The notes beneath the pieces were generated by a model. That model made no database searches and was not told the origin of the DNA. It was given only the letters and a program-made list of their open reading frames with translations. A program made the position numbers and the translations under genes. Positions 7,732-16,020 of a stretch of 64,000 bases of DNA are shown here, piece by piece. The stretch's first letter is position 1. Every line of letters starts with the position of its first letter. The stretch spans positions 1 to 64,000 of the forward strand of contig CAKVCL010000012.1 in NCBI GenBank assembly GCA_934725855.1, written 5' to 3'. The stretch comes from an uncultured Cellulosilyticum sp. (GTDB lineage Bacteria > Bacillota > Clostridia > Lachnospirales > Cellulosilyticaceae).

Positions 7732-8427
7732 CTATTCACCAGCTTTAAGTGGGTTTACTTTGATACCAGGACCCATTGTTGTTGAAACAGAGATGCTACG
7801 AAGGTATTGACCTTTAGCAGCAGCTGGTTTTGCTTTTATAATTGCACTCATTAACGTGTGGAAGTTGTCTTGTAATTTTTCAGCTCCGAAAGAAACTTTT
7901 CCGATTGGAACGTGAATAATGTTTGTTTTATCAAGACGGTATTCGATTTTACCAGCTTTGATATCGTTGATTGCTTTTGTTACATCCATAGTAACTGTAC
8001 CAGCTTTAGGGTTTGGCATTAAACCTTTTGGTCCAAGTACACGACCAAGTCTACCAACTACACCCATCATATCTGGAGTAGCAACTACAACGTCGAATTC
8101 AAACCAACCTTCACCTTGGATTTTTGGAATTAATTCTTCGCCACCTACATAGTCAGCGCCTGCTGCTTTAGCTTCATCAGCTTTAACACCTTTAGCGAAT
8201 ACTAATACTCTTTGAGTTTTACCTGTACCGTGTGGTAATACGATTGCACCACGAACTTGTTGATCTGCGTGACGACTATCTACACCTAATTTAACGTGTG
8301 CTTCAACTGTTTCATCAAATTTAGCAGTTGATGTTTTTGTTACTAATTCAAATAATTCTGCTGGATCATAAACCTTTGTACGGTCTACAAGTTTAGCAGC
8401 TTCAATATATTTTTTTCCTCTTTTCAT
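7732..8427 (-). CDS. rplA: 50S ribosomal protein L1
   Basis: A 231-residue L1 protein with [14 protein letters not shown] at the N-terminus and [16 protein letters not shown] in the centre. L1 forms the mobile stalk of the large ribosomal subunit near the exit site and also represses its own operon. The start is ATG 8425-8427 with AAGGAGG seven bases upstream; the GTG one codon earlier is a less likely start. It is the last gene of rpmG-secE-nusG-rplK-rplA and is followed by a strong terminator. A GTGG...CCAC leader just upstream is a likely L1 target. Confidence 0.97.
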   Translation of the reverse strand: MKRGKKYIEAAKLVDRTKVYDPAELFELVTKTSTAKFDETVEAHVKLGVDSRHADQQVRGAIVLPHGTGKTQRVLVFAKGVKADEAKAAGADYVGGEELIPKIQGEGWFEFDVVVATPDMMGVVGRLGRVLGPKGLMPNPKAGTVTMDVTKAINDIKAGKIEYRLDKTNIIHVPIGKVSFGAEKLQDNFHTLMSAIIKAKPAAAKGQYLRSISVSTTMGPGIKVNPLKAGE

Positions 8428-8441
8428 CACTGTACCTCCTT

Positions 8442-8471
8442 GTGGTATTATCGGGGTCTATGCCCTCCCAC
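8442..8471 (-). promoter_or_regulatory. conserved leader structure before rplA (probable L1 site)
   Basis: On the minus strand GTGGGAGGG (8463-8471) is followed by CCCCG, a 5-base spacer and ACCAC ending at 8442. GTGG pairs with CCAC and GGG with CCC. The same pattern occurs before rplK at 8961-8988. L1 is known to bind its operon mRNA, so this is a plausible autoregulatory site. Confidence 0.5.
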
Positions 8472-8513
8472 GTAATAATGTTTACGCGCCTAATTTAAAT
8501 TTAATATAAAATT

Positions 8514-8939
8514 TTATTCTTCTACTGTGATACCCATTGAACGAGCTGTACCAGCGATCATGCTGATAGCTGCTTCAAGGCTACCTGCGTTTAAGTCAGG
8601 CATTTTCATTTCAGCAATTTTAGTAATTTCTTCTTTAGAAATTGTAGCTACTTTTTGTTTTACTGAGTTAGCTGAACCTGATTCAATTTTACATGCTTTC
8701 TTTAAAAGAACTGCTGCTGGTGGAGTTTTTGTAATGAAAGAGAAAGATCTGTCTTGATATACAGTAATAACTACTGGAATAATAAGACCAGCATCTTTAG
8801 CTGTTCTTTCATTGAACTCTTTTGTAAATTGAACGATGTTTACACCGTGTTGACCAAGAGCTGGACCAACTGGTGGTGCTGGAGTTGCCTTACCAGCTGC
8901 AATTTGTAATTTAATCATACCTGTAACTTTTTTTGCCAT
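8514..8939 (-). CDS. rplK: 50S ribosomal protein L11
   Basis: A 141-residue L11 with the canonical N-terminal segment ([23 protein letters not shown] in substance, residues 6-28). The C-terminal RNA-binding domain includes [12 protein letters not shown] and [11 protein letters not shown]11 forms the base of the GTPase-associated stalk and is needed for the stringent response via RelA-type enzymes. AGGAGGTAACGGTA precedes the ATG. It lies between nusG and rplA, the usual bacterial order. Confidence 0.97.
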   Translation of the reverse strand: MAKKVTGMIKLQIAAGKATPAPPVGPALGQHGVNIVQFTKEFNERTAKDAGLIIPVVITVYQDRSFSFITKTPPAAVLLKKACKIESGSANSVKQKVATISKEEITKIAEMKMPDLNAGSLEAAISMIAGTARSMGITVEE

Positions 8940-8960
8940 TACCGTTACCTCCTAAAAAAT

Positions 8961-8988
8961 GTGGTGTTCGCGGGGAATTCCCTCCCAC
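8961..8988 (-). promoter_or_regulatory. conserved leader structure before rplK (probable L1 site)
   Basis: On the minus strand GTGGGAGGG at 8980-8988 is followed by AATT, CCCCG, a 5-base spacer and ACCAC ending at 8961. It matches the rplA leader in both paired segments and spacing. A GCGCGCG tract (8989-8996) precedes it, as a GCGCG (8485-8489) precedes the rplA copy. The nusG-rplK gap of 160 bases holds this element and nothing else recognised. Confidence 0.5.
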
Positions 8989-9099
8989 TCGCGCGCTTTT
9001 GTAATTTAATGATTACTCATATATTGAAGTCTACATCAAATTAGGTGTAGCTTTCTACTGGAAAAATAACACTATGCGCGTCTATCCTTGAAATAAGGA

Positions 9100-9618
9100 T
9101 TATTCAAAGATTTCAACTTGATTCATAGCTATTTCCACAGGGAACTCTCTACCAAATCCTGTAACAGATACGACGATCGTACCCTTAGATTGGTGAATCT
9201 CTTTAACAATACCTTCTGATCCTTCAAAAGCACCAGCAAGTAATGTGACAGCATCCCCAATATTTAGTTTTGGAGCTGGTCCTAAAAGATCAAATCCCAT
9301 ATTCTTGATTTCTTCTGGTGATAATGATACGGGTTTAGAGTCTGGCCCAACGAATCCTGTAACTCCACGTGTGTTACGCACAACATACCATGTATCATCA
9401 GTCATTACCATTTTAATTAATACATAACCAGGGAATGTTTTACGTTGAACAGTCTTTTTCACACCGTTCTTCTCTTCTACTTCTTGTTGTAAGGGAACTT
9501 CAACAGCATGTATGAGTTCTTCCATGTTACGGTTCTTGATTGCTTTTTCAATATTTGCTTTTACTTTGTTTTCATATCCTGAAAAAGTATGAACTACATA
9601 CCATTTTGCCTTTTCCAT
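9100..9618 (-). CDS. nusG: transcription termination/antitermination factor NusG
   Basis: A 172-residue NusG: an NGN domain (KWYVVHTFSGYENKVK near the start; RKTFPGYVLIKMVMTDDTWYVVRNT in substance) followed by a C-terminal KOW domain with GAFEGSEGIVKEI. NusG binds RNA polymerase and modulates pausing, Rho activity and coupling to ribosomes. The start is ATG 9616-9618, eight bases after GGAGG. A start at 9633 would overlap the secE stop and place the ribosome binding site inside the gene, so it is rejected. It follows secE closely. Confidence 0.96.
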   Translation of the reverse strand: MEKAKWYVVHTFSGYENKVKANIEKAIKNRNMEELIHAVEVPLQQEVEEKNGVKKTVQRKTFPGYVLIKMVMTDDTWYVVRNTRGVTGFVGPDSKPVSLSPEEIKNMGFDLLGPAPKLNIGDAVTLLAGAFEGSEGIVKEIHQSKGTIVVSVTGFGREFPVEIAMNQVEIFE

Positions 9619-9632
9619 GTGTTGTTCCTCCA

Positions 9633-9824
9633 TTAAAATAATCCTTGTACTAATTTTTCAATAATTTCGATACCACCATTTACTAAGAAGTCCATGATGT
9701 AGATTATGATTCCAACAATAATAGAAAATCCTAAAACATTTAATGTTAATCTTGTAAGTTCCTCTTTGTTAGGCCATACGACTCTTTTGCATTCAGCAAC
9801 GAAGTCTTTAAAAAACTCTACCAT
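9633..9824 (-). CDS. secE: preprotein translocase subunit SecE
   Basis: A 63-residue single-span membrane protein. The cytoplasmic amphipathic start (FFKDFVAECKRVVWPNKEEL) carries the conserved VVWP motif, followed by one membrane helix (about residues 30-55). SecE clamps SecY in the protein-conducting channel. It is in the standard context rpmG-secE-nusG. The short form without extra N-terminal helices is typical of Firmicutes. A GGGAGGAACG ribosome binding site precedes the ATG. Confidence 0.95.
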   Translation of the reverse strand: MVEFFKDFVAECKRVVWPNKEELTRLTLNVLGFSIIVGIIIYIMDFLVNGGIEIIEKLVQGLF

Positions 9825-9860
9825 AATTCACGTTCCTCCCTGGCAGATTAGGCACACAGC

Positions 9861-10013
9861 CTATTTTTTAGTTTCTTTGTGTACTGTGTGTGTTTTACAG
9901 AATCTGCAATATTTTTTTGTTTCCATACGATCAGGATGTGCTTTTTTATCCTTAGTCATGTTGTAGTTTCTGCGCTTGCAATCTTCACAAGCTAAAGTAA
10001 TTTGTACTCTCAC
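9861..10013 (-). CDS. rpmG: 50S ribosomal protein L33
   Basis: A 50-residue protein starting at GTG (10011-10013) with GGAGG nine bases upstream, stopping at TAG 9861-9863. It reads [17 protein letters not shown] at the start and contains a second cysteine pair in YCRFCKTH. The two CxxC pairs mark the zinc-binding form of L33. It ends HKETKK as in many Firmicutes. It heads the secE-nusG-rplK-rplA transcription unit and follows a good promoter. Confidence 0.95.
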   Translation of the reverse strand: MRVQITLACEDCKRRNYNMTKDKKAHPDRMETKKYCRFCKTHTVHKETKK

Positions 10014-10059
10014 GTTTTGACACCTCCACTTGAGTTAAATCTCTTTTAAAAATCGCCAT

Positions 10060-10112
10060 AAAAAAAAGACCTATTTAGGTACAAGTTAAATATAGCACAC
10101 TCTAGATAGGTC
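10060..10112 (-). terminator. terminator hairpin overlapping the rpmG promoter
   Basis: GACCTATCTAG (10102-10112) pairs with CTAAATAGGTC (10068-10078) with one mismatch around a 23-base loop, then a run of eight T on the minus strand. It would end transcripts coming from 10147-10569. The loop contains the -10 box of the rpmG promoter, so terminator and promoter share the same DNA. Confidence 0.6.
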
Positions 10113-10117
10113 GTCAA
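10089..10117 (-). promoter_or_regulatory. sigma-A promoter of the rpmG-secE-nusG-rplK-rplA unit
   Basis: On the minus strand TTGACG at 10112-10117, a 17-base spacer and TATATT at 10089-10094. Both hexamers are close to the vegetative consensus and the spacing is ideal. It points at rpmG with a leader of about 70 bases. Confidence 0.75.
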
Positions 10118-10146
10118 GAAAATTAAATCAAACTTTTTTGTAAAAT

Positions 10147-10569
10147 TTAGCATTTTATTTGTTGTTTTTTATAAGCAGCTACTGCATCGTTTGGATTTTT
10201 TAATATGGTCATGGGTTCTAATTTGACTGAACTTTTGTCCATCATGATTCTCATATTATTTTGTTCCATCTCTTGTATACTTTGTTTCTTATCTAATATT
10301 CTTTGAACTTTCGCTTTAAGTTTAGATATATCTTCTTCATTACGAATTTGTTCTCGCTTGTTTTTATATTCACTATCAAATTGAAGCTCTACTTTTTCTA
10401 GTTCATTGATTATTTCTTCCTTATAATCTACCATAGCTTCAAGCAAACTCATTTTTTCTTCTTTCTCAGTGTTTGGTTGTACTAAAACTGTAGTTTGATT
10501 AGATGTAATGGTACTAATTTGTTCTAATAACTCATCTATTTTCTCAAGATACTCAAATAACTTGTTCAT
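10147..10569 (-). CDS. small coiled-coil protein, possible flagellar export chaperone
   Basis: A 140-residue, charged and helical protein with no signal peptide or membrane segment. Coiled-coil heptads run from about residue 1 to 105, followed by a tail ending LKNPNDAVAAYKKQQIKC. It is unlike any enzyme. Its position right after the second flagellin gene, at the end of the flgM-flgN-flgK-flgL operon, its size and its helical build suggest a FliT/FlgN-type export chaperone, perhaps for that flagellin. This is inference from context, since no diagnostic motif is known to me. An AGGAGG ribosome binding site is present. A 123-bp inverted-repeat element separates it from the flagellin gene. Confidence 0.5.
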   Translation of the reverse strand: MNKLFEYLEKIDELLEQISTITSNQTTVLVQPNTEKEEKMSLLEAMVDYKEEIINELEKVELQFDSEYKNKREQIRNEEDISKLKAKVQRILDKKQSIQEMEQNNMRIMMDKSSVKLEPMTILKNPNDAVAAYKKQQIKC

Positions 10570-10607
10570 TTATCCTCCTGTAAGTTCAATGTTATCATTT
10601 ATTCAAA

Positions 10608-10730
10608 AAGAGGCTGTCGCAGGAAGCATTTTGAGCTTATATTTATACAATTATCAAAGCAATTAAACTTAACTTTGCCAAAGAAGTTGTATACTTTATA
10701 AGGTATATGCTTTTATTGCGACAGCCTCTT
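10608..10730 (-). repeat. 123-bp element with 14-bp terminal inverted repeats, copy 1
   Basis: Perfect 14-bp ends (AAGAGGCTGTCGCA at 10608-10621, its complement at 10717-10730). Inside are further paired blocks: AGCAT with ATGCT, and ATACAA with TTGTAT, so the whole element can form a long imperfect hairpin. A related copy lies at 28570-28689. There is no coding capacity. It sits 5 bases past the second flagellin stop and could also act as a terminator. GAGGCTGTCGCA-like ends resemble those of some insertion sequences, so a MITE is my inference. No clear target duplication is seen. Confidence 0.7.
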
Positions 10731-10735
10731 AAATA

Positions 10736-11557
10736 TTATGAATTTAAAAGCTGCAATACTTGTTGTGGACGCTGATTAGCTTGTGCAAGCATAGAAATTC
10801 CTGCTTGTGCAATGATATTGTTATTGGTATAGTTGGTCATTTCTTCTGCCATATCTGCATCTTGTATTCTAGATAAAGAGGATGTCATGTTTTCTTCACT
10901 GACACCTAGATTATTAGAAATATGCTCTAACCTATTTTGTACAGCTCCTAATTTGCCACGAATAGCAGAGGTCTTTTGTATTGCATTTTCTATTTGTTCA
11001 CATATATTCGTAGGCAAATGATCTACATCTGAATTTCGAAAATCCTTAACACAATCTGTAATATTCTTAATGTTAAGTTCATCAGTTTTAAGTGTCACAC
11101 TCTGATCAGCATTTGCACCTATTTGAAAAACCACATCTGAAGCACCATTTAACAAAGACATTTTATTATATTCTGTGCCCTGTCCAATTTCTTGTATCTG
11201 ATCAATTAATGAATTTATCTCTTCTTTGGCATTTTTTTTGTCTTGTTCATTGTATGTACCATTTTGGATTTGCACGCCTAACTCTTTGATACGGCTTAAC
11301 ATATCATGTACTTCATTTAATGCCCCCTCAGTTGCTTGTACCATTTCGATACCGTTCATAACATTTTGACTAGCTTGTTTTAATCCTTGCACTTGTGCAT
11401 TCAGCTTATTTGCAATTGCTATGCCTGCTGGAGCATCTTTTGCCGAGTTAATCTTTAATCCTGATGATAATCGTTGCATGGCTGTACTTGCCTTATCATT
11501 AACTTTACTTAGATTGCCTACCATCATTTTTGCAACAACATTGGTGTTAATTTTCAT
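10736..11557 (-). CDS. second flagellin (flagellin paralogue)
   Basis: A 273-residue flagellin with typical ends: KINTNVVAKM then RLSSGLKINSAKDAPAGIAIANKL at the N-terminus, and AGISMLAQANQRPQQVLQLLNS in substance at the C-terminus. Compared with the main flagellin at 5863-6681 the ends diverge clearly (for example NQRPQ in place of NQLQQ), so this is an old paralogue. It follows flgL by 40 bases within the flgM operon, a location unusual for a major flagellin. It may be a minor or specialised filament protein made with the hook-filament junction proteins. GGGAGG precedes the ATG by nine bases. No CsrA-type hairpin was seen in its short leader. Confidence 0.9.
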   Translation of the reverse strand: MKINTNVVAKMMVGNLSKVNDKASTAMQRLSSGLKINSAKDAPAGIAIANKLNAQVQGLKQASQNVMNGIEMVQATEGALNEVHDMLSRIKELGVQIQNGTYNEQDKKNAKEEINSLIDQIQEIGQGTEYNKMSLLNGASDVVFQIGANADQSVTLKTDELNIKNITDCVKDFRNSDVDHLPTNICEQIENAIQKTSAIRGKLGAVQNRLEHISNNLGVSEENMTSSLSRIQDADMAEEMTNYTNNNIIAQAGISMLAQANQRPQQVLQLLNS

Positions 11558-11597
11558 AATTTACTTCCTCCCTTACACTTTCTTTACTTGATTGCCT

Positions 11598-12494
11598 TTA
11601 TAAATAATCTGCTAATGTGTTTTTTATAATCTTTGAAGTGGCTTGAAGTGCTGATTGGTATGTTGCATATTGTGTATTAAAATTTGTATAAACTTCTTCA
11701 ATATCTACGCTTTCAGTTTGGGATAATAAATTCGTATAAGATACATTTTGATCTGAAAGTCTTAACTTTGTATAGTCTAAACGATCCATTTTGCTTCCTA
11801 AATCAGCAGTCTTTTCTGCAATATCACTCATAATATCGTCTATTTGTTTAAGTGCTTCATTAAATTTATCATGCAATTCACTTTCTGTTAAATTGTCATA
11901 GTCTAAGGTTATTAGCCCTTCCATACAAGTTTTCATATTATTCATTGTAACATCCATACCTTTAGTATTAACTGTAATGGTACTATTGACCCCTATCTCA
12001 TAATCAATATCTTGTCCACTTATTTTCCCATCTACCTCTGGATTTACACCCCCATCTTTCATTAATGGTTTATCTGTTTTATAGCCTGAAAAAACATAAC
12101 GTCCCGCATAGGTAACATTAGCTTCACCTTGCAGTTGTTCCCATAACCCTTCAACTTGCGTTTTTACTTTTTCTTTATCCTCATTTTTTAATGTTCCATC
12201 TGCACCTTTTAAACATTCTGTTCTTATAGTCGTCAAAATATCATTCATATTTTTTAGTGCGCCCTCTGTAGTTTCCATCCAAGATAAAGCTTCTTTAGTA
12301 TTACTTTGATACTGCACATTTTCTAATACAGATGTTGTCAATTTTAAAGCACGCCCTGCTATAATAGGATCATCTGATACTGTTTGAATCTTTTTCCCTG
12401 TTGTCATTTGTGCATAAGTCTTATTCAGTTGATTCATATTATTATACAATCCACTTAAGGTCGTATTTATAATCATTCCATTAGTTACACGCAT
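11598..12494 (-). CDS. flgL: flagellar hook-filament junction protein FlgL
   Basis: A 298-residue FlgL (HAP3) with the N-terminal MRVTNGMIINTTLSGLYNN and MTTGKKIQTVSDDP, and ALSWMETTEGALKNMNDIL further on. The C-terminal helix ends KNTLADYL. It forms the outer junction ring between FlgK and the filament and is exported without a signal peptide. It follows the two flgK genes with a 12-base gap, indicating one operon, and is followed by the second flagellin gene. Length and order are as expected for the family. Confidence 0.92.
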   Translation of the reverse strand: MRVTNGMIINTTLSGLYNNMNQLNKTYAQMTTGKKIQTVSDDPIIAGRALKLTTSVLENVQYQSNTKEALSWMETTEGALKNMNDILTTIRTECLKGADGTLKNEDKEKVKTQVEGLWEQLQGEANVTYAGRYVFSGYKTDKPLMKDGGVNPEVDGKISGQDIDYEIGVNSTITVNTKGMDVTMNNMKTCMEGLITLDYDNLTESELHDKFNEALKQIDDIMSDIAEKTADLGSKMDRLDYTKLRLSDQNVSYTNLLSQTESVDIEEVYTNFNTQYATYQSALQATSKIIKNTLADYL

Positions 12495-12506
12495 CTTTTT
12501 CCCCTC

Positions 12507-14165
12507 CTAGAAATTGCCTAGTTTAAATATCGTTGTATTATAAATTTCATCTATTGTTGTCATCATCTTTGCTGATGCTTGATAAGCCTGTTGATATTTA
12601 ATAAGATATGTAAATTCTTCTGATATATCTACTTGTGATACAGACATTCTTTGATTCGTTAGATTATTGACTACTGATTTTTGAGTGTTCTGGTACATTC
12701 CTGCTTCTTTTGCATTAATACCAAGTTCAGAGAATATCGCAACCATATAGTCCTTTGGATCTCCTTCTCTAAACATATCTTTATTGTCCTTTTGAGCTAG
12801 AATATTTAATATGAAACTTGTATCAGACGGATTGACTTCTTTGCCATTACTATCATATTCATATACTGTTCTCATTTTGGTCGGATCATCATACAGTTCC
12901 TTTGAAATAGAAAAATTAGCTGCTGTTATATCACTATAGTCTGTTAGCTCATCAGCTGATTTAGGCACTCCTGTTTTATTTCCTGTTGTGCAAGTAAATA
13001 AAGCGTATTTCGTAGAATAAGAACAATCTTTTTCTTCTATGTTAGTTGCAATCACACTTTTACTTGCATCATAAAAGCTTATTTTTCCATTACTGTCTCT
13101 TTGCATATAAGCAGCATTATTTATTGAACAGTTCTTTATCTCAATATAGCCATCCTTTGTTCGACTATATTCTTCATTCATTGTCTTGGCAAATTGCTGT
13201 ACATAGCCATCTATACGCTTAATATAATAGGGTATTCCACAATAACTATCGCTTGTACCTGTTCCACATCCATCGCGCAAATCAATAATAGCCTTTAATT
13301 CACCAGACATATTGACATCATACATATCAAATGATAATCCGTTACTCCACTTAATATCATATAGTCCTTCGACATCACTTTCATATAATTTTTTATCTCT
13401 TACTGTAAGCTCTAAAGTATTACCATTAACATGATCTACAAGAACTTGCCCTGCAGCTTTTACACGCATCTTAGAAATTGTATTTCCTTTTAACTCATAC
13501 TCCGTTTCTTCAACTTCTATATTAATAAGTTGTGACAGTCTATCTAAGCAATTATCCCTTTCGTCTCTAAAACTGCTAGCTTCATCTCCATAGATTTCTG
13601 CATTCATAATTTGCTCATTTAAACTTGCTAACCTAGTAGATAAGGAATTAATTTCATTGACTGTACTTTTTAAATCAAAATTTAAATTTTCTTGGTAGTT
13701 GCTTAGTGTTCCTGATATATTATTATAGTATTTTGCAAAGGTCTCCATTTGCTTTTGAACAACTACTTTGTTTTCTTTTGATGAAGGATTCGTACCCACA
13801 TTACTAATTGAGTTAAATAATTCATTAAATACTGCCGTAAAACCTTTCTCACTGGGTTCACCAAAGGCACTCTCTATCATAGAATTTTGTGTCACCTTAA
13901 TATTATATTCACCTAATCTCGGATTCTGAGACCATAGTTTTTGATCAATATAAGAATCTCTTACTCTATTAAGTCCTGTAATATCTACACCTGTTCCTGT
14001 CATTCCAACACCTATGCCACTTAACGGTCTCGATGCCTTTTGCTTTACCTCTTGTCTAGAATATCCCGTTGTATTAGCATTAGTAATGTTGTTAGAGGTA
14101 ACCTGTAAACCACGCTGTGAAGCAAAAAGACCTGTTAGCGCTATATTAAATTCAAAAAATGCCAT
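12507..14165 (-). CDS. flgK: flagellar hook-associated protein FlgK (copy 1)
   Basis: A 552-residue HAP1. The N-terminal bundle has LTGLFASQRGLQVTSNNITN in substance and SRQEV. The C-terminal bundle has VDISEEFTYLIKYQQAYQASAKMM in substance, the hallmark of FlgK. The middle is the variable surface-exposed region. FlgK joins hook to filament. It is paralogous to the gene at 14186-16006 directly upstream (20-base gap). It is the smaller of the two and has no coiled-coil insertion. Two complete flgK genes in tandem is unusual. Confidence 0.92.
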   Translation of the reverse strand: MAFFEFNIALTGLFASQRGLQVTSNNITNANTTGYSRQEVKQKASRPLSGIGVGMTGTGVDITGLNRVRDSYIDQKLWSQNPRLGEYNIKVTQNSMIESAFGEPSEKGFTAVFNELFNSISNVGTNPSSKENKVVVQKQMETFAKYYNNISGTLSNYQENLNFDLKSTVNEINSLSTRLASLNEQIMNAEIYGDEASSFRDERDNCLDRLSQLINIEVEETEYELKGNTISKMRVKAAGQVLVDHVNGNTLELTVRDKKLYESDVEGLYDIKWSNGLSFDMYDVNMSGELKAIIDLRDGCGTGTSDSYCGIPYYIKRIDGYVQQFAKTMNEEYSRTKDGYIEIKNCSINNAAYMQRDSNGKISFYDASKSVIATNIEEKDCSYSTKYALFTCTTGNKTGVPKSADELTDYSDITAANFSISKELYDDPTKMRTVYEYDSNGKEVNPSDTSFILNILAQKDNKDMFREGDPKDYMVAIFSELGINAKEAGMYQNTQKSVVNNLTNQRMSVSQVDISEEFTYLIKYQQAYQASAKMMTTIDEIYNTTIFKLGNF

Positions 14166-14185
14166 TTTCTTACCTCCCTTTATTA

Positions 14186-16006
14186 TTACATTCTATTAAT
14201 AATGGTATCTAGCATACCATCTAACATGGTAATCATTCTAGATGAAGCATTATAAGCATACTGATACTTCAACATATAGGTAAATTCTTCATCCATGGAT
14301 ACGCCTCCCATAGATGCTCGTTCATTTTCAATGTTATCTACACTCTTACTTTTTTCAGATGCTTTATCCATATAAACCTTGCCATCAGCACCAAAATCAG
14401 TTACTACTTCTGTAAAGAAAGTATTAAGATTAACAGTCTTTCGAGATGGTGACGTCACTTCATTGCCTTCAAACCACGACCTATTGCTTTTCCATTCACT
14501 TAAAAAGTCTTTTATAATAGAATTATCACTTTTACAATCATCATTAAGTGATGAATTATCTAATGCCTTTGTAATGGTTCCTAAATAATTATGTCCACCA
14601 TTTGTTAATAAAAGTGGATTAACTTGAATATTTCCTGGTCCCATCACTTTAGCTTGAAAAGCCTCATATGTTGTTTTTGCCTGATTGAGTTCTTGCTTCG
14701 CATTCTCTAATGCTGTTTGTGCCGCATTAACAGCATTGGTTGCATTAGTTATATCTGTAGGATTATTAGATGCTTTTGCAGCTGCTAAATTAGCTTGCTT
14801 TTCTTCTAAGCTAACTCTTACTCTATCTACATCTGCTTTTTTAGTACTAACATCCTTCCACTTACTATCTAATTCTGTTTTTTTAGCATCACTTATTTTA
14901 ATAGGCACAAACACTTGCACGCCATCTTTTCCTAATTGGGTCCCTACACCCATTCCTGTAAAAGATTCATTAACTATACTCACTAATTTATTTGAAAATT
15001 CATTAAGCATTTTTTGTAATTTAGGAATTGTGTAGGCATTACCGTAAACATCCACGCTAAAATTATCATTTAGAGCTACTTCATTCCAACTTGTTTCACT
15101 ATTGACAACATTCTCACCTCTAACAATCAATAATGCTTTTAGTTTACCTGAATCATTCTGATTGGCAGCTGAAGAAATTTCTTTTAAATCAACTATTTTA
15201 TCTTTTGTATCTGACCAAATAGGCATACTAAAAGGGCTTCCTTTTATATCTTCCATCTCTATATTAATTGGAAACTCCCCATTCACAACCTGATGGCCTT
15301 CAAATTTAACTTTTATTTGTCCGTTTGCTTCTTCATAATAACTAATTTGACCATATTCAGATAACTCATCTAATAATAAATTTCTTTGGTCTCTATAATC
15401 ATTAGCATTATCTCCATTTACTTCAGAAATAGAAATCTTATCATTTAGGATTCTGATTTCTGCTGTAATTTCATTAATGCGCTTAACTGAGGTTTCTATA
15501 TCTGAATTAATATGATACTGATAATCCGTAAGCGAATTACTCACATCATTAATCTTTTCCATAAGCACTTTGGCTGAACTAATAAAGCTCATCCTCTCTT
15601 CAACTTCACCAGCTGATGTGCTTAATTTTTGTGCTTGTGACCAAAAATCATTCATAAAGTCACTAATCGTATCTCCATAAGGTTCATCAAATATTGACTC
15701 AACATCCTGAGTCACTGTATTTAATGTTTGATAATATGATAAAACAGATTTTTCTGTTCTAAGTCTTTTATCTGCTAGCGCATCTCTAATTTGTCTGATT
15801 TCATCACAGGTTACCCCTAGTCCTACTTGCATCGTGTTCGTTGCTGTGTGCCCAATATTGATATATGGTGACTCACTTTGTAAAAGTTGTTGTCTTGTGT
15901 AGCCACTTGTATTCATATTAGATATATTATGACCTGTAACTTGTAGGCCTTTTTGCGCTGCTACAAGTCCTGAAACGGCTTTTGTTATACTTGAAATTGA
16001 TGACAT
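14186..16006 (-). CDS. flgK: flagellar hook-associated protein FlgK (copy 2, with coiled-coil insertion)
   Basis: A 606-residue FlgK paralogue: VSGLVAAQKGLQVTGHNISN at residues 11-30, GYTRQQ at 35-40, and SMDEEFTYMLKYQYAYNASS at 570-589. Between about residues 372 and 455 (14642-14893) lies an Ala/Lys/Glu-rich segment that reads as a long helical hairpin or coiled coil, interrupting the variable domain; such a block is absent from copy 1. It follows flgN with a 14-base gap. Both copies keep the conserved ends needed for assembly, so both are probably exported. They might form a two-layer junction, or build alternative junctions for the two flagellins. Confidence 0.9.
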   Translation of the reverse strand: MSSISSITKAVSGLVAAQKGLQVTGHNISNMNTSGYTRQQLLQSESPYINIGHTATNTMQVGLGVTCDEIRQIRDALADKRLRTEKSVLSYYQTLNTVTQDVESIFDEPYGDTISDFMNDFWSQAQKLSTSAGEVEERMSFISSAKVLMEKINDVSNSLTDYQYHINSDIETSVKRINEITAEIRILNDKISISEVNGDNANDYRDQRNLLLDELSEYGQISYYEEANGQIKVKFEGHQVVNGEFPINIEMEDIKGSPFSMPIWSDTKDKIVDLKEISSAANQNDSGKLKALLIVRGENVVNSETSWNEVALNDNFSVDVYGNAYTIPKLQKMLNEFSNKLVSIVNESFTGMGVGTQLGKDGVQVFVPIKISDAKKTELDSKWKDVSTKKADVDRVRVSLEEKQANLAAAKASNNPTDITNATNAVNAAQTALENAKQELNQAKTTYEAFQAKVMGPGNIQVNPLLLTNGGHNYLGTITKALDNSSLNDDCKSDNSIIKDFLSEWKSNRSWFEGNEVTSPSRKTVNLNTFFTEVVTDFGADGKVYMDKASEKSKSVDNIENERASMGGVSMDEEFTYMLKYQYAYNASSRMITMLDGMLDTIINRM

Positions 16007-16020
16007 TTTCTCACCACCCC

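Noticed and set aside
14685..15035. 116-codon plus-strand open frame within flgK copy 2
   Set aside because: Antisense of the Ala-rich coiled-coil segment; composition explains the absence of stops.
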